Below are positions 45,589-55,038 of a stretch of 61,854 bases of DNA, one piece after another. Location of the stretch: assembly GCA_016708465.1 (NCBI GenBank), contig JADJFT010000005.1:207501-269354 (forward strand). Reading direction: 5' to 3'. Every line of letters starts with the position of its first letter. Position 1 is the first letter of the stretch. The notes below the pieces were generated by a model, which had not been told where the DNA came from, did no database searches, and saw nothing but the letters and a program-made list of their open reading frames with translations. The position numbers were made by a program, and so were the translations under genes. The DNA is from Rhodanobacteraceae bacterium (GTDB lineage: Bacteria > Pseudomonadota > Gammaproteobacteria > Xanthomonadales > Ahniellaceae).

Positions 45589-46410
45589 ATGAAGCTGCGT
45601 CTTTCTCTCGCAATGTTCGCCTTTTCGATGTCGGCGCCGATTTGGGCGCAGGAGGCTGCGACGGCGGCTGTTGCACCCGCTGCTGCTGATGTGGCACCGG
45701 TTGAAGCGGTTGTCGCTGCGCCAGTTGACCCAATGGTGGCCGTCAATGCCGCCTTCGCTGAGCTGGCCAAGGCCAAGCCGGGTGACGCTCAGGCCGGTGC
45801 CGGTAAAGCGGCGATGTGTGCCGCCTGCCACGGTCTTGATGGCAACTCCGCCGATGCGATGTACCCAAAGCTGGCGGGTCAGCATGAAGGTTACACCTCG
45901 CGTCAGTTGACGCTGTTCAAGCAAAGTGTACGCCAGAATGCGATCATGTTTGGCTTTTCGGCTGGCCTCGCGCCGCAGGATATGCGTGACATCGGTGCCT
46001 ATTTTGCGACCCAAAAGATTCAGGCCGGTATCGCCGACGAGTCGTTGATCAGTAACGAATTCAGCCCGCACAAGGGCCAGCGGATCGTCGATGTCGGCGC
46101 CAAGCTGTATCGCGGTGGCGATGCCGCGCGCGGCATCCCGGCGTGCATGGCCTGCCATGGCCCCAGCGGTCACGGCATGCCCGGCCCGACTTATCCGTCG
46201 ATCGGCGGCCAGCATGCCGGCTACGCGGCCGCTGCACTCAATCGATTCAAGGCCACCCCGCTCGGCGCACTTGAGCTCAAGGACCCGGTCTACGCGGTGA
46301 TGGTCGACATCGCCGCGCGCTTGAGCGACGAGGAAATTCTTGCGATCTCGTCGTATCTGGAAGGTCTGCACAACCGTGCCGACGCACAGTCGACCGCGAC
46401 GCAACCCTGA
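45589..46410 (+). CDS. Diheme cytochrome c4
   Basis: A periplasmic diheme cytochrome c of about 273 residues. A signal peptide (about 1-20) and an Ala/Val-rich linker (to about 65) precede two cytochrome domains with heme motifs CAACHG and CMACHG. Each is followed by the KLAGQHxGYxxRQL / SIGGQHAGYAAAAL pattern and a methionine ligand region. It delivers electrons to terminal oxidases and suits the aa3 oxidase encoded earlier in the window. The ATG at 45589 has the better spacing to ggag; 45583 is possible. Confidence 0.93.
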   Translation: MKLRLSLAMFAFSMSAPIWAQEAATAAVAPAAADVAPVEAVVAAPVDPMVAVNAAFAELAKAKPGDAQAGAGKAAMCAACHGLDGNSADAMYPKLAGQHEGYTSRQLTLFKQSVRQNAIMFGFSAGLAPQDMRDIGAYFATQKIQAGIADESLISNEFSPHKGQRIVDVGAKLYRGGDAARGIPACMACHGPSGHGMPGPTYPSIGGQHAGYAAAALNRFKATPLGALELKDPVYAVMVDIAARLSDEEILAISSYLEGLHNRADAQSTATQP

Positions 46411-46492
46411 TCGCCGGGAACTTTTTGCCCGCGCCCGGGTTCCATACCGGGCCGCGTTCCCTGCGCGACTGTCTTTTTGATGGAGTTTCCCC

Positions 46493-47158
46493 ATGCTGAC
46501 CCGCCTTCTGGCAACTGCCGCCTTCGCTCTCGTCTCGGTCTCCGCCTGTGCGCAGGTTGGCGTCGAGCCCTATCAGGCCGGAACGCAGTACTTCCTGATC
46601 GATCCGCCGCAGCCGACCAGCACCGGCGACAAGGTCGAGGTGGTCGAGGTATTCAGCTACGCCTGTATTCACTGCGCCCACTTCGAACCGCAAGTGCAGG
46701 CCTGGAAGCAGAAAATGCCGGCACAGGTCGCGTTCACCTACATGCCTGCCGTCTTCAATCCGAGCTGGGAAACGTTCGCACGCGCCTACTACGCCGGTGA
46801 AGTGCTCGGTATCGCCGACAAGGCGCATCAGGATCTGTTCGATGGCGTGCATGTGCGTCGTGACGTACGCAACCTCGAAGACATCGCCAAGATCTATACG
46901 AAGTACGGCAAGACCGAGCAACAGTTCCTCGACGCGACCAAGAGCTTCGGCGTCGAGATGAAGATCAATCGCGCCAAGCAGATCATTCCGCGTTATGGCG
47001 TCGATGGCACGCCGAGCGTCATCGTCGCTGGCAAGTACCGCGTCACGGGTGGATCTGCCGGTGGCATGGAAAAGGTCTTCGACGTGGTGAATTTCCTGAT
47101 TGCCAAGGAAATCGCGGCGAAGAAACCAGCCGTTGCTGCAACACCGGCCAAGAGCTGA
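46493..47158 (+). CDS. dsbA: Thiol:disulfide interchange protein DsbA (first copy)
   Basis: A 221-residue periplasmic oxidase with a thioredoxin fold and inserted helical domain. The active site is C58-I-H-C61 and the cis-proline motif is VDGTPSV. The signal region ends in VSACAQ, which fits a lipobox, so this copy may be lipid-anchored. It lies 82 bases after cytochrome c4, separated by a hairpin, and is followed by a paralogue. Confidence 0.93.
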   Translation: MLTRLLATAAFALVSVSACAQVGVEPYQAGTQYFLIDPPQPTSTGDKVEVVEVFSYACIHCAHFEPQVQAWKQKMPAQVAFTYMPAVFNPSWETFARAYYAGEVLGIADKAHQDLFDGVHVRRDVRNLEDIAKIYTKYGKTEQQFLDATKSFGVEMKINRAKQIIPRYGVDGTPSVIVAGKYRVTGGSAGGMEKVFDVVNFLIAKEIAAKKPAVAATPAKS

Positions 47159-47183
47159 TTAACGGCGGTATCGCCGCATACCA

Positions 47184-47205
47184 ACGGGGCGCGCGAGCGC
47201 CCCGT
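47184..47205 (+). terminator. Hairpin between the two dsbA genes
   Basis: A perfect nine-base stem (ACGGGGCGC / GCGCCCCGT) with a four-base loop lies 26 bases after the first dsbA stop. There is no T tract, so it may act as a partial terminator or mRNA-end stabiliser. Confidence 0.5.
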
Positions 47206-47279
47206 CTGCGTTCCGAAGCAGGAACTTTGCCTGCTGCCGTGTCGTCTGAAGCGCTTCACCCTGCACTGGAGAACGCCCG

Positions 47280-47936
47280 ATGCTGATTCGACTGCTTGCT
47301 CTCACCGTGTTCACGGTCATGCCTCTGGTCGCTAGTGCGCAGGGAATGGTCGAACGGTTTCAGTCCGGTACGCATTACTTCCCGATCGTTCCGGCCCAGC
47401 CGGGAAAAGTCGATGGGCGTATCGAAGTCGTCGAAGCGTTCGGCTACGCGTGCGGTGCCTGCGCCTCGTTCGAGCCGCATGCGCGTGAATGGCGCAAGCA
47501 CAAGCCGGCCAACGTCCAGTTCACGCTGCTGCCGGTGCAATTCAATCCGACCTGGGAAATGTTTGCGCGTGCCTACTACGCGGCCGCGGCGCTGGGCATC
47601 GCCGAGCAAGGACACCAAGCGCTGTTCGATGCGGTGCAAGTAAAGCGTTCAGTGCGCACGCTCGCCGATGCCGCCAAGGTCTATGCCCAATACGGCAAGA
47701 CCGCGGAACAGTTTCTGGCCGCGACCAACAGCTTCGGCGTTGGCGCCAAGCTCAAGCAGGCCAAGTTGATGGTGCCGCGCTATCAGGTGGAGGGTACGCC
47801 GACGCTGATCGTCGCCGGCAAGTACCGCATCACCACCAAATCAGCCGGCAGTTATGCACAAATGTTCGTCGTCGCCGACTTCCTGATCGCGAAGGAAACT
47901 GCAGCAATGGCCCAGCCCGCGGCGGCGGCCGGTTGA
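47280..47936 (+). CDS. dsbA: Thiol:disulfide interchange protein DsbA (second copy)
   Basis: A 218-residue paralogue of the preceding gene with the same architecture. The active site is C58-G-A-C61 instead of CIHC, and the cis-proline motif is VEGTPTL. It has an ordinary cleavable signal (LVASAQ) without a lipobox. The dipeptide between the cysteines tunes redox potential, so the two copies probably differ in strength or partners. Tandem dsbA genes after cytochrome c4 are a Xanthomonadales arrangement. Confidence 0.93.
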   Translation: MLIRLLALTVFTVMPLVASAQGMVERFQSGTHYFPIVPAQPGKVDGRIEVVEAFGYACGACASFEPHAREWRKHKPANVQFTLLPVQFNPTWEMFARAYYAAAALGIAEQGHQALFDAVQVKRSVRTLADAAKVYAQYGKTAEQFLAATNSFGVGAKLKQAKLMVPRYQVEGTPTLIVAGKYRITTKSAGSYAQMFVVADFLIAKETAAMAQPAAAAG

Positions 47937-48000
47937 TCTCGAACACATCACATTTCGTTTCTTTGCTTGCCAAATTGCGCAGTGGACGCATGATCGGGAC

Positions 48001-48791
48001 ATGACCGATGCGCGCGATCACGAACGTCACCTGCGTCTGCTGAGCTTCAATATTCAGGCCGGCGCGCAGACCAATGCCTATCGCGAATATTTTACGCGCG
48101 GTTGGCAGACGCTACTACCGCATCGTGGCAAGCGCGCCAATCTTGATCAGGTCGCGTCGCTGGCGCGTGGTTTCGACGTCGTCGCGCTTCAAGAAGCCGA
48201 CAGCCATAGCCTGCGCAGCGGCTTCAAGCACCAAGTGCAGATGCTGGCGGAGAACGCCGACTTCCCTATTGGAGCCATCAGCGGAATCGTGCGCTTGCGC
48301 TTGCCGAACCCGGCAATGGGCTGCTGACGCGATTCGCGCCAAGCAGCATCATCGACCACCGCTTGCCAGGGCGAATTCCTGGTCGCGGGACGCTGGAAGT
48401 GCGTTTCGGTGAGGAGGCTGCCGCCTTGCGTGTGTTCATCGTGCACTTGGCGTTGACGCCGGGAGCGCGCCTGCGCCAGGCCGAATTCATCGCTGAACTG
48501 GTCGGCGACAGCATGCATGCCGTCGTGCTCGGCGACTTCAACTGCGAACCCGACAGCCGCTCGCTGTCGCCGCTGTTCATGCACACGCGGTTGCGTCCTG
48601 CAGCGAACGCACCGAGCTTTCCGAGTTGGCAGCCGCTGCGTTCCATTGACCAAGTACTGACCACCACTGCGATCGACGTGCGCCGTTACGAAGTGCTGCC
48701 GTTGCGGGTGTCTGACCATTTGCCAATCGCGGTTGACCTGCACTTGCCCGACACCTGCGTGTTGCCAAGGACCGAACACCGGCGACCGTGA
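48001..48791 (+). CDS. Endonuclease/exonuclease/phosphatase family protein (one frameshift)
   Basis: The corrected product is about 263 residues. The EEP-fold motifs are split between two frames: LLSFNIQAGAQ and DVVALQEAD in the first, then FIVHLALTPGARLRQAEF, VVLGDFNCEP and SIDQVLT ... VSDHLPIAVDL in the second. Restoring one C in the ccc at about 48263-48266 gives DFPYWSHQRNRALA and joins the halves into one frame. It acts on phosphodiester or phosphomonoester bonds; the substrate is unknown. It follows the dsbA pair as in related genomes. Confidence 0.82.
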
Positions 48792-48836
48792 CCGATGAGG
48801 CTTGGGAATTCGTATCGGATCACGGACACTTGCCAG

Positions 48837-50618
48837 ATGCGCTGGCGTTTCATCTTCCTTGTCGTACTGATCATTGGCCTGTTGGCGGCGGTGTCGACGG
48901 TGGCTGCGCGCCCGGGCTCGGCAATTGCGCCGGGTGTGGTCGCTCTCGAGATCAACGGCCTCGACGAAGAACAGACAGCGGCCGTATTGCCGGCGCTGGA
49001 AGTGGCCAGTTACCGTAACCGCAGCAGCATTGGCGAACGCCGCCTGCAACGGTTGCTGCGCCAGATCGAAGGCGAAGTCGACGGAGCGCTGGAGGTATTC
49101 GGTTATTACGCCGCAACGACCCAAGTTCGGCTTGATCCGTTGGCGGACGGGCGCTATCGGGTGCACCTTGATGTCGCGCTCGGCGAACCGGTGCGGGTGC
49201 GCGCCATCGACGTAACCATTTCTGGTGCGGCGATGCGCAATGAACGCATCGGTGGGCTGATCAGCGACTTCGCACCGGCGATCGGCGAAGCCTTCGACCA
49301 TCGTGTCTATGAAGCCAGCAAGGCTGCGATCGAGCGCGCGCTGCTGCGCCGTGGTTATTTGACGCAACGACTGGTCGAGCGTCGCGTCGAGATTGATCGC
49401 GCTGCGGCCAGTGCGCGCATCGTGCTGCGATACGAATCCGGTACGCGCCATTTTCTCGGCAAGGTGCAATTTCTAGGTGCACAATTCGACGACCGTTTGA
49501 TGCAGCGCTTCGTGCCCTGGCCCGATGGCTATCGTTTCGATCAAGCGCGCGTCGAAGCGCTGCAACAGACCTTGGCAGCAAGCAACTACTTCGACCACAT
49601 CGAAATCAGTCAGGGCGACATCGATCCAGCCACCCTGCGCGTGCCGCTGACTGTGCAGCTCAGCCCGAATTCACGCACACGTTATGTTGCCGGCGTGTCC
49701 TACGGCTCCGACGAAGGTGCCGGTGTGCGTGGCGGCATCGAGCGGCGTTGGGTCAATGCCCGTGGTCATCAGTTCTTCGGTGAGGCCGAACTGGCGCAAC
49801 GGCGCTCTGCACTGTATGCCGAATACGCACTGCCACAGTTTGCCGCGAAGATCTCGCGCTACACCATCGCCACCCGCTGGCAAGACGAGCAGACCGACAA
49901 CATCGATGCGCGCTCGTTCTTGCTCAGCGGCAATGCTGTCGCGCGCGGTGATCACTGGTACGCGCAGGCGTCATTGAATGTACTCGATGGCAGTTTTCTG
50001 GTGGGCGCGCGCAGTCCGGGTCAAGCCCGGCAAAGTGCGCGTGTCGTCTATCCCGAATTTCACTATGAGCGTGTGTTTGCCGAGGACCGCGTGCATCCGC
50101 ACCGTGGCGCGTCACTCGATCTGCGTGTGCTCGCTGCGAGCGATAGTGTGTTGAGCGATATCGCGCTGCTGCAAGGGCGGGCAACCGTCAAAGGGATCAT
50201 GCCGGCCGGTCTGGGTGCGCGCTTGATCGCACAGATCACGCTTGGCGCCACCGCCACTGAGGACTTCGCGCGGCTGCCGCCAGAGCTACGCTTCTTTGCC
50301 GGTGGCGATCGCAGTGTGCGTGGTTATGGCTATCAGGATCTCGGTGCTCGTGACGAGCAGGGTCTGGCCATCGGCGGGCGTTACTTGGCTACCACTTCGA
50401 TGGAATACGAACGCGAGTTCATGCCCGGTTGGAGTGCTGCCGGTTTCATCGATGCCGGCGATGTCTGGTCTCGTGGCAAACCACGGTTTGAATTTGCACT
50501 CGGTACCGGTGTGCGTTGGCAATCACCGGTCGGCCCGATTCGCATCGATATCGCGCATGGTTTTGACGAGATCTCTGGCGGCTGGCAGTTGCATCTTTCG
50601 GCAGGGCCCGACCTGTGA
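48837..50618 (+). CDS. tamA: Translocation and assembly module subunit TamA
   Basis: A 593-residue outer-membrane protein of the BamA superfamily. A signal peptide (about 1-25) is followed by three POTRA domains (about 30-260) and a 16-strand beta barrel. The barrel end contains the conserved RFFAGGDRSVRGYGYQ loop and a final aromatic/hydrophobic strand pattern (GPIRIDIAHGF). The ATG at 48837 is chosen for the signal peptide. The stop overlaps the tamB start (GTGA), and the two products form one envelope-spanning complex. Confidence 0.95.
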   Translation: MRWRFIFLVVLIIGLLAAVSTVAARPGSAIAPGVVALEINGLDEEQTAAVLPALEVASYRNRSSIGERRLQRLLRQIEGEVDGALEVFGYYAATTQVRLDPLADGRYRVHLDVALGEPVRVRAIDVTISGAAMRNERIGGLISDFAPAIGEAFDHRVYEASKAAIERALLRRGYLTQRLVERRVEIDRAAASARIVLRYESGTRHFLGKVQFLGAQFDDRLMQRFVPWPDGYRFDQARVEALQQTLAASNYFDHIEISQGDIDPATLRVPLTVQLSPNSRTRYVAGVSYGSDEGAGVRGGIERRWVNARGHQFFGEAELAQRRSALYAEYALPQFAAKISRYTIATRWQDEQTDNIDARSFLLSGNAVARGDHWYAQASLNVLDGSFLVGARSPGQARQSARVVYPEFHYERVFAEDRVHPHRGASLDLRVLAASDSVLSDIALLQGRATVKGIMPAGLGARLIAQITLGATATEDFARLPPELRFFAGGDRSVRGYGYQDLGARDEQGLAIGGRYLATTSMEYEREFMPGWSAAGFIDAGDVWSRGKPRFEFALGTGVRWQSPVGPIRIDIAHGFDEISGGWQLHLSAGPDL

Positions 50619-53600
50619 AGCGCACGCGCCGACTGATCTGGATGCTGCTCGCGTTGTTTGCAATCGTGCTCGCGTGGCTATTGTTCTCGAACAGTGGGCT
50701 GCGCTTTATCGCCGCACGTGCGTTACCCACCGATGGCAGTATTGGCGTGATGTCGGTGCACGGCAGCATCTGGTCGGGCATCGCTGTGCAGGGCGTTCGC
50801 ATCGACACGCCGGCGCTCGCGATCACGCTGCGCGAAGCGCGCGTCGATATCGCCCTGGCACCGTTGTGGCGTGGTGCATTGCGGCTGCGTTCGGTCGATG
50901 CTGCTGGCGTTGGCGTTGAACTGCGTGCGCCCGCCGCTGGTGCAAAAACCACGAACTCCGCTGCGCTGGTGTTGCCGGATGTGCAGATCGAGCGCTTGCA
51001 TATTTCGGCAGTGGACATCGTCCAGGGCGAGCAGCGACAGACGGTTGATCGCATCGATGCGCGGGTCACGATGCAGGGAAATGCCGTGGCACTGGAGAAC
51101 TTGCACGTTGTCTCCGCGCTGGCACGCATTGACGGCGCCATCGCGCTCGACCTGAAGCGCGATTTGCCGGTGCAATCAGCGCGTCTTGATGTCGCGATCC
51201 ATCAGGCCGAGCAAGTCATCGTGGGCGCACTTGAAGCGCGCACCATTCGCGGCGTCACTAGTCTGACGCTGGCGCTGCAGCAGCCGGTGATCGCGGCGAT
51301 TGCACTCGCCGAGGTGCGCGGTATCGAAGACTGGAATGCGTTCGTGCAGGTGCCTGAGCAACGCTGGCAAAGCGAAACGCCGATTGCCGCGTCACTGCAA
51401 CTGCAGGCACAGCGCGGCGTGCTCCGGGTGCAGGGCGACGCGATGTACGACGGCCTGCGGCTGGCGTCGATCGAGGCGGTTGCGCGTATCGAAGACGACG
51501 CCCTGCTGATCGCGCCATCGTCGTTCGATCTTGCGGCACCGCAAGGTCGAATCACGCTACAAGGGCGCGTACCGTTCGATGCTGCGGCACCGCTGGCGCT
51601 CGATCTCGCCAGCACAGCGCTATCGCTGGCGACGGACGCTGCGCCGCCCCTGCGTATCGCCGGCAGCGTGAAGCTGTCGGGCTCTCGCGCCGCGATGAGC
51701 TTGTCGCCGGCGTTGAAGTTGGAGCGCGAGGGCTGGCCAGCGGCGGTGCTTGATGGCCACATTGCCCAGCAGGGCAGTGAATGGCGGGTCGATGATCTGC
51801 AACTCGTCTCCGGTCGCAGCAGCCTGCATCTCGACGGCGTCTTGACCGCGGTGGCGTCGACGTTGAACGTGCGCCTAGCGCAGTTCGATCCGGCCTTGTT
51901 CGCTCCGGACTGGCCGGGTGCGATCGATGCGGATCTGGTCTGGAACGGCGGCTTCGGCGAACGCGGTCTGAGCGGCGAACTGGTGATCGAGCAATTGGCC
52001 GGGATGTTGCGCGAACGCAGCTTGCACGGCACCGGCACGGTGTCTTTGCTCGAGGGCGATTTGACCACCGCCGATGTGAATCTGGCGGCGGGCGCATCGT
52101 CGCTACAGGTGGTGCGCGCATCGCTGCAACAGCCGTTGCGGGTGAAATTCGATACGCCGGATCTGGTCGACCTGATGCCCGAAGGGCATGGCCGCGTGCG
52201 CGCCGATGTCAGCATCGACGACGACTGGCAGATCGAGGTCGATGCAGCAGACATCGTGATGCCGCAGTTCACGCTGACGCAGGGCCGGGTGCAAGGTCGG
52301 GGCGGCAACGACGTCGCTGCCGCGGTAGTGATTCAAGGCACATTGCGTGGACTTGCGCTGGGTGAGCAATCATTTGAACGAGTGCAGATCGGTGTCGATG
52401 GAACGCGCGCCGCGCATCGGGTTGATCTTGATGTGCAGGCCGGTGCGCGCCAGCTACAGATCGTGGCCGAAGGTGGCTTGAGTGCGCAAAATGCATGGCG
52501 CGGGCGGCTGCTGGGGCTTGACCTGCTCGCGCCAGAACTGCGCGCGTCACTGAATGAACCAGCGGCATTATCTTGGCATGCCGGGCGATTTTCATTGGCG
52601 CGTAGTTGCCTCGCGAACGAGGCCGGCGGTCGTGTGTGTGTGCAGTTCGTGCAGGCTGCCGAGCGCGTCGATGCCAGCGTGGAAATCGTCGCGCTCGATC
52701 TGCAACCGCTAACACATCTGTTCGCACCGAAGGCACCATTCGCTACCGAAGCACGACTGTCGGGCAGTGCCGATCTCACTCTGTCTGCTGGTGACCTGGT
52801 CGCATTGAATGCGCGTTTCGACAGCGCCGAGGGTGCGATGCGCGTTGACGAGCGCCCTGACCTTGACCTCGGCTATCGCGATTTTGCGCTCGATCTGAAC
52901 GTCGATGCCGGCGTCGGCACGTGGTCAGCAAGCGCGACGCTGCGCCCCGAAGGCAAGGTCTCGTCGAGCGGTCGCTTGACCCTTGCCAATGGCGAGTGGC
53001 AGTACGAAGGTGACGTGCATGCGAGTGTGCATCGCTTCGATGTCATCGAAGCCTTTACCTCGCAGTTCGCGTCGCCGCGCGGCGATATGAGTGGCGACAT
53101 GCAGTTCCGTGGCCGCGGGCTGGAGCGCCCGCAGTGGAGCGGCGCCTTCGCGGTAACCGGATTCGCCGCCGAACTTCCTGAGTTGGGCTTGGAGTTGAGC
53201 AACGGTGCGCTGGCGATCGCGGCGGTGCCGACCGGCATCATCGTGCGCGGCGCGATCACTTCCGAGGGTGGGCAACTGATTCTCGACGGCGGTCGTGGCG
53301 CTGAGGCGCACGCGCCGTGGCACTTTGCATTGAGCGGCGAGAATGCGGTGTTGGCGGATACGCCGGCACTGCGTTTGGTGGTGAGTCCGGCCTTGACCTT
53401 GCAACAACGCGAGCACGATTGGTTGTTCGGCGGTCGCGTTGCGATTCCCGAAGCACGTATTGATGCCGAAGTATTGGCGCCACCGACTGCCTTGAGCAGC
53501 GATGTCGTTGTGATTGATGCCGAAGCGGTGGACGCGGCCGACGCCGAGCGTTGGAGCGCCGATGTGACGCTGGCATTTGGCGAACAGGCCAAGCTGACCG

Positions 53601-54235
53601 GCTACGGCTTTGATGGGCGTCTGCGCGGCGACCTGCGGCTGCTTCAACGTAGTGGTGACAACGCCTATGGGCAGGGCCAATTACAAGTAAGCGGTCGCTA
53701 TGCCGCGTATGGGCAGCGCTTGACCATCCGCCGTGGTCGCGTGTTGTTCGCGAACAGTCCGCTCGACGAACCGACGCTCGATATTGAAGCCGAGCGCAAG
53801 GCTGGCAGTGCCGTTGCTGGCGTGCGTGTGACCGGCACGGCGCGCACGCCGCGGACCGAGATCTACTCGCGCCCAGCCTTGCCGGAATCAGAAGCGCTGG
53901 CCTTGCTGGTTACCGGTCGTAACCTGCGCGGTGTCAGCGGTGCGGACCGTCAGCGCCTGTCGAACGCCGCGCTCGCACTGGGCACCATCGGGGGCGATTT
54001 GCTCGCCAGCAATCTCGGTGCCGAGATCGGCATCACCGGCGACGCGGCCCGTGGCACCGAAGCCTTCACCATCGGTAAATACCTCACGCCCAAGCTGTTT
54101 ATCGGCTATGGCATCGGGCTCGCGCGTCGCGGCAGCGTGCTGATCGTCCGCTATCTCATCCGTGATGACATCGAGTTCGAAGCCACCAACGGCGAACAAT
54201 CGCGCGCGAGCTTGAACTACATCATCGAGAAGTGA
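50615..54235 (+). CDS. tamB: Translocation and assembly module protein TamB
   Basis: A 1206-residue AsmA-like bridge protein anchored by one N-terminal helix (about 7-25). The long middle part is beta-taco repeat sequence, and the C-terminal DUF490/TamB domain (about 870-1206) carries GRYAAYGQRLTIRRGRVLFA and ALLVTGRNL. It ends in the usual YIIEK. TamB-type proteins are thought to move phospholipids or help outer-membrane protein assembly with TamA. GTG start, overlapping tamA. Confidence 0.95.
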   Translation: MKRTRRLIWMLLALFAIVLAWLLFSNSGLRFIAARALPTDGSIGVMSVHGSIWSGIAVQGVRIDTPALAITLREARVDIALAPLWRGALRLRSVDAAGVGVELRAPAAGAKTTNSAALVLPDVQIERLHISAVDIVQGEQRQTVDRIDARVTMQGNAVALENLHVVSALARIDGAIALDLKRDLPVQSARLDVAIHQAEQVIVGALEARTIRGVTSLTLALQQPVIAAIALAEVRGIEDWNAFVQVPEQRWQSETPIAASLQLQAQRGVLRVQGDAMYDGLRLASIEAVARIEDDALLIAPSSFDLAAPQGRITLQGRVPFDAAAPLALDLASTALSLATDAAPPLRIAGSVKLSGSRAAMSLSPALKLEREGWPAAVLDGHIAQQGSEWRVDDLQLVSGRSSLHLDGVLTAVASTLNVRLAQFDPALFAPDWPGAIDADLVWNGGFGERGLSGELVIEQLAGMLRERSLHGTGTVSLLEGDLTTADVNLAAGASSLQVVRASLQQPLRVKFDTPDLVDLMPEGHGRVRADVSIDDDWQIEVDAADIVMPQFTLTQGRVQGRGGNDVAAAVVIQGTLRGLALGEQSFERVQIGVDGTRAAHRVDLDVQAGARQLQIVAEGGLSAQNAWRGRLLGLDLLAPELRASLNEPAALSWHAGRFSLARSCLANEAGGRVCVQFVQAAERVDASVEIVALDLQPLTHLFAPKAPFATEARLSGSADLTLSAGDLVALNARFDSAEGAMRVDERPDLDLGYRDFALDLNVDAGVGTWSASATLRPEGKVSSSGRLTLANGEWQYEGDVHASVHRFDVIEAFTSQFASPRGDMSGDMQFRGRGLERPQWSGAFAVTGFAAELPELGLELSNGALAIAAVPTGIIVRGAITSEGGQLILDGGRGAEAHAPWHFALSGENAVLADTPALRLVVSPALTLQQREHDWLFGGRVAIPEARIDAEVLAPPTALSSDVVVIDAEAVDAADAERWSADVTLAFGEQAKLTGYGFDGRLRGDLRLLQRSGDNAYGQGQLQVSGRYAAYGQRLTIRRGRVLFANSPLDEPTLDIEAERKAGSAVAGVRVTGTARTPRTEIYSRPALPESEALALLVTGRNLRGVSGADRQRLSNAALALGTIGGDLLASNLGAEIGITGDAARGTEAFTIGKYLTPKLFIGYGIGLARRGSVLIVRYLIRDDIEFEATNGEQSRASLNYIIEK

Positions 54236-54284
54236 AAAAGAACGCACCATTCACTTAAATGGCGTTGCGATTCGATAGTCGCGC

Positions 54285-54321
54285 CAATTGCTGGCCGGCA
54301 GATTCTGCCAGCCAGCAATTG
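54285..54321. terminator. Long hairpin between convergent tamB and the Cys-rich peptide gene
   Basis: CAATTGCTGGC and GCCAGCAATTG (perfect 11-base arms) enclose a further GGCAG / CTGCC stem, giving about 16 paired bases. It lies 50 bases after tamB and 12 bases after the end of the minus-strand peptide gene. No T tract follows, so it is a probable bidirectional stop or mRNA-end structure. Confidence 0.6.
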
Positions 54322-54332
54322 ATCAAAGTGAT

Positions 54333-54536
54333 CTACTTGCAAACGCCGAAATTTGTCAGGCAATGGATGTAGCATTGCTCCCAAAATTTGCCGCCACAAG
54401 CGGCAATACAACTGGTGCACGACAAGCTCGTGCAGGTGAACGTGCAAATCGTTCCGGATGGTGGGCGAGCCATCACCGAGGATGCGCCGATCGCGAGACC
54501 CAGCAGTAGTGCTTTCAGACTCAAATTAATTGTCAT
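54333..54536 (-). CDS. Small secreted cysteine-rich peptide
   Basis: A 67-residue precursor. Residues 1-23 form a signal peptide (LKALLLGLAIGASSVMA). The mature part of about 44 residues holds eight cysteines, spaced roughly as CxxxC-x4-CxxC-x3-C, then three more (EQCYIHC and VCK at the end). A good ribosome site (aaggacagg) precedes the ATG. I recognise no family; the pattern resembles disulfide-stabilised bacteriocin- or defensin-like peptides. An even number of cysteines and a neighbouring thiol oxidoreductase suggest disulfide bonds in the mature form. The local base composition is less GC-rich than the surroundings. Confidence 0.7.
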   Translation of the reverse strand: MTINLSLKALLLGLAIGASSVMARPPSGTICTFTCTSLSCTSCIAACGGKFWEQCYIHCLTNFGVCK

Positions 54537-54605
54537 TACCTGTCCTTCGATTTACCCCGATTGTGGGGTATTCATGTAAGCGGCCTCTGGCAGAGGATCA
54601 CGACA

Positions 54606-54995
54606 TCACCACGTTTTTTTGCCCACTAAATTGCCATAGCTCTTTTCGTCGAAGCCGACAATGGCGCTCGAATTTGTCAATAGAACCGGAACCCCATCAA
54701 ACTTGAGGCGTTCTTGAAGGCGAGCGGCAGCCTTTGATTGATCGATCTCGAATACGACGTAAGGAATGCGGTTCGAGCTCAAGAACGCCTTCGCCTTTCG
54801 GCAATATGGACAGGTGGATGACGACATCAGTACGAACGGAGATTTCGCCGCGTTCAGCACCGACGAGTAGTCGCCCTTCCGAACCGATGCGCCCGCGTTA
54901 ACTCGTCCGATAAGCGTTACCCCACCCCATCCAATGCCGACGCCAGCGAGCGCAATCAGTGAAAATGACAGGATCTGTGAAACGACACGATTCAT
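54606..54995 (-). CDS. Membrane-anchored glutaredoxin-like protein
   Basis: A 129-residue protein with one N-terminal helix (about 5-30) and a glutaredoxin-fold domain. The active site is SSSTCPYCRKAKAFL, and the later VPVLLTNSSAIVGFDEKSY has the cis-proline and binding loop. The ATG at 54995 follows aaagga; the longer frame is rejected. The domain should face the periplasm, unusual for a CPYC glutaredoxin. It lies 69 bases upstream of the eight-cysteine peptide gene on the same strand, so a role in folding that peptide is a reasonable inference. Confidence 0.8.
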   Translation of the reverse strand: MNRVVSQILSFSLIALAGVGIGWGGVTLIGRVNAGASVRKGDYSSVLNAAKSPFVLMSSSTCPYCRKAKAFLSSNRIPYVVFEIDQSKAAARLQERLKFDGVPVLLTNSSAIVGFDEKSYGNLVGKKTW

Positions 54996-55038
54996 GGCGA
55001 TGTCCTTTGATGGGTTGACGAAACAAGCGACAAACGGC

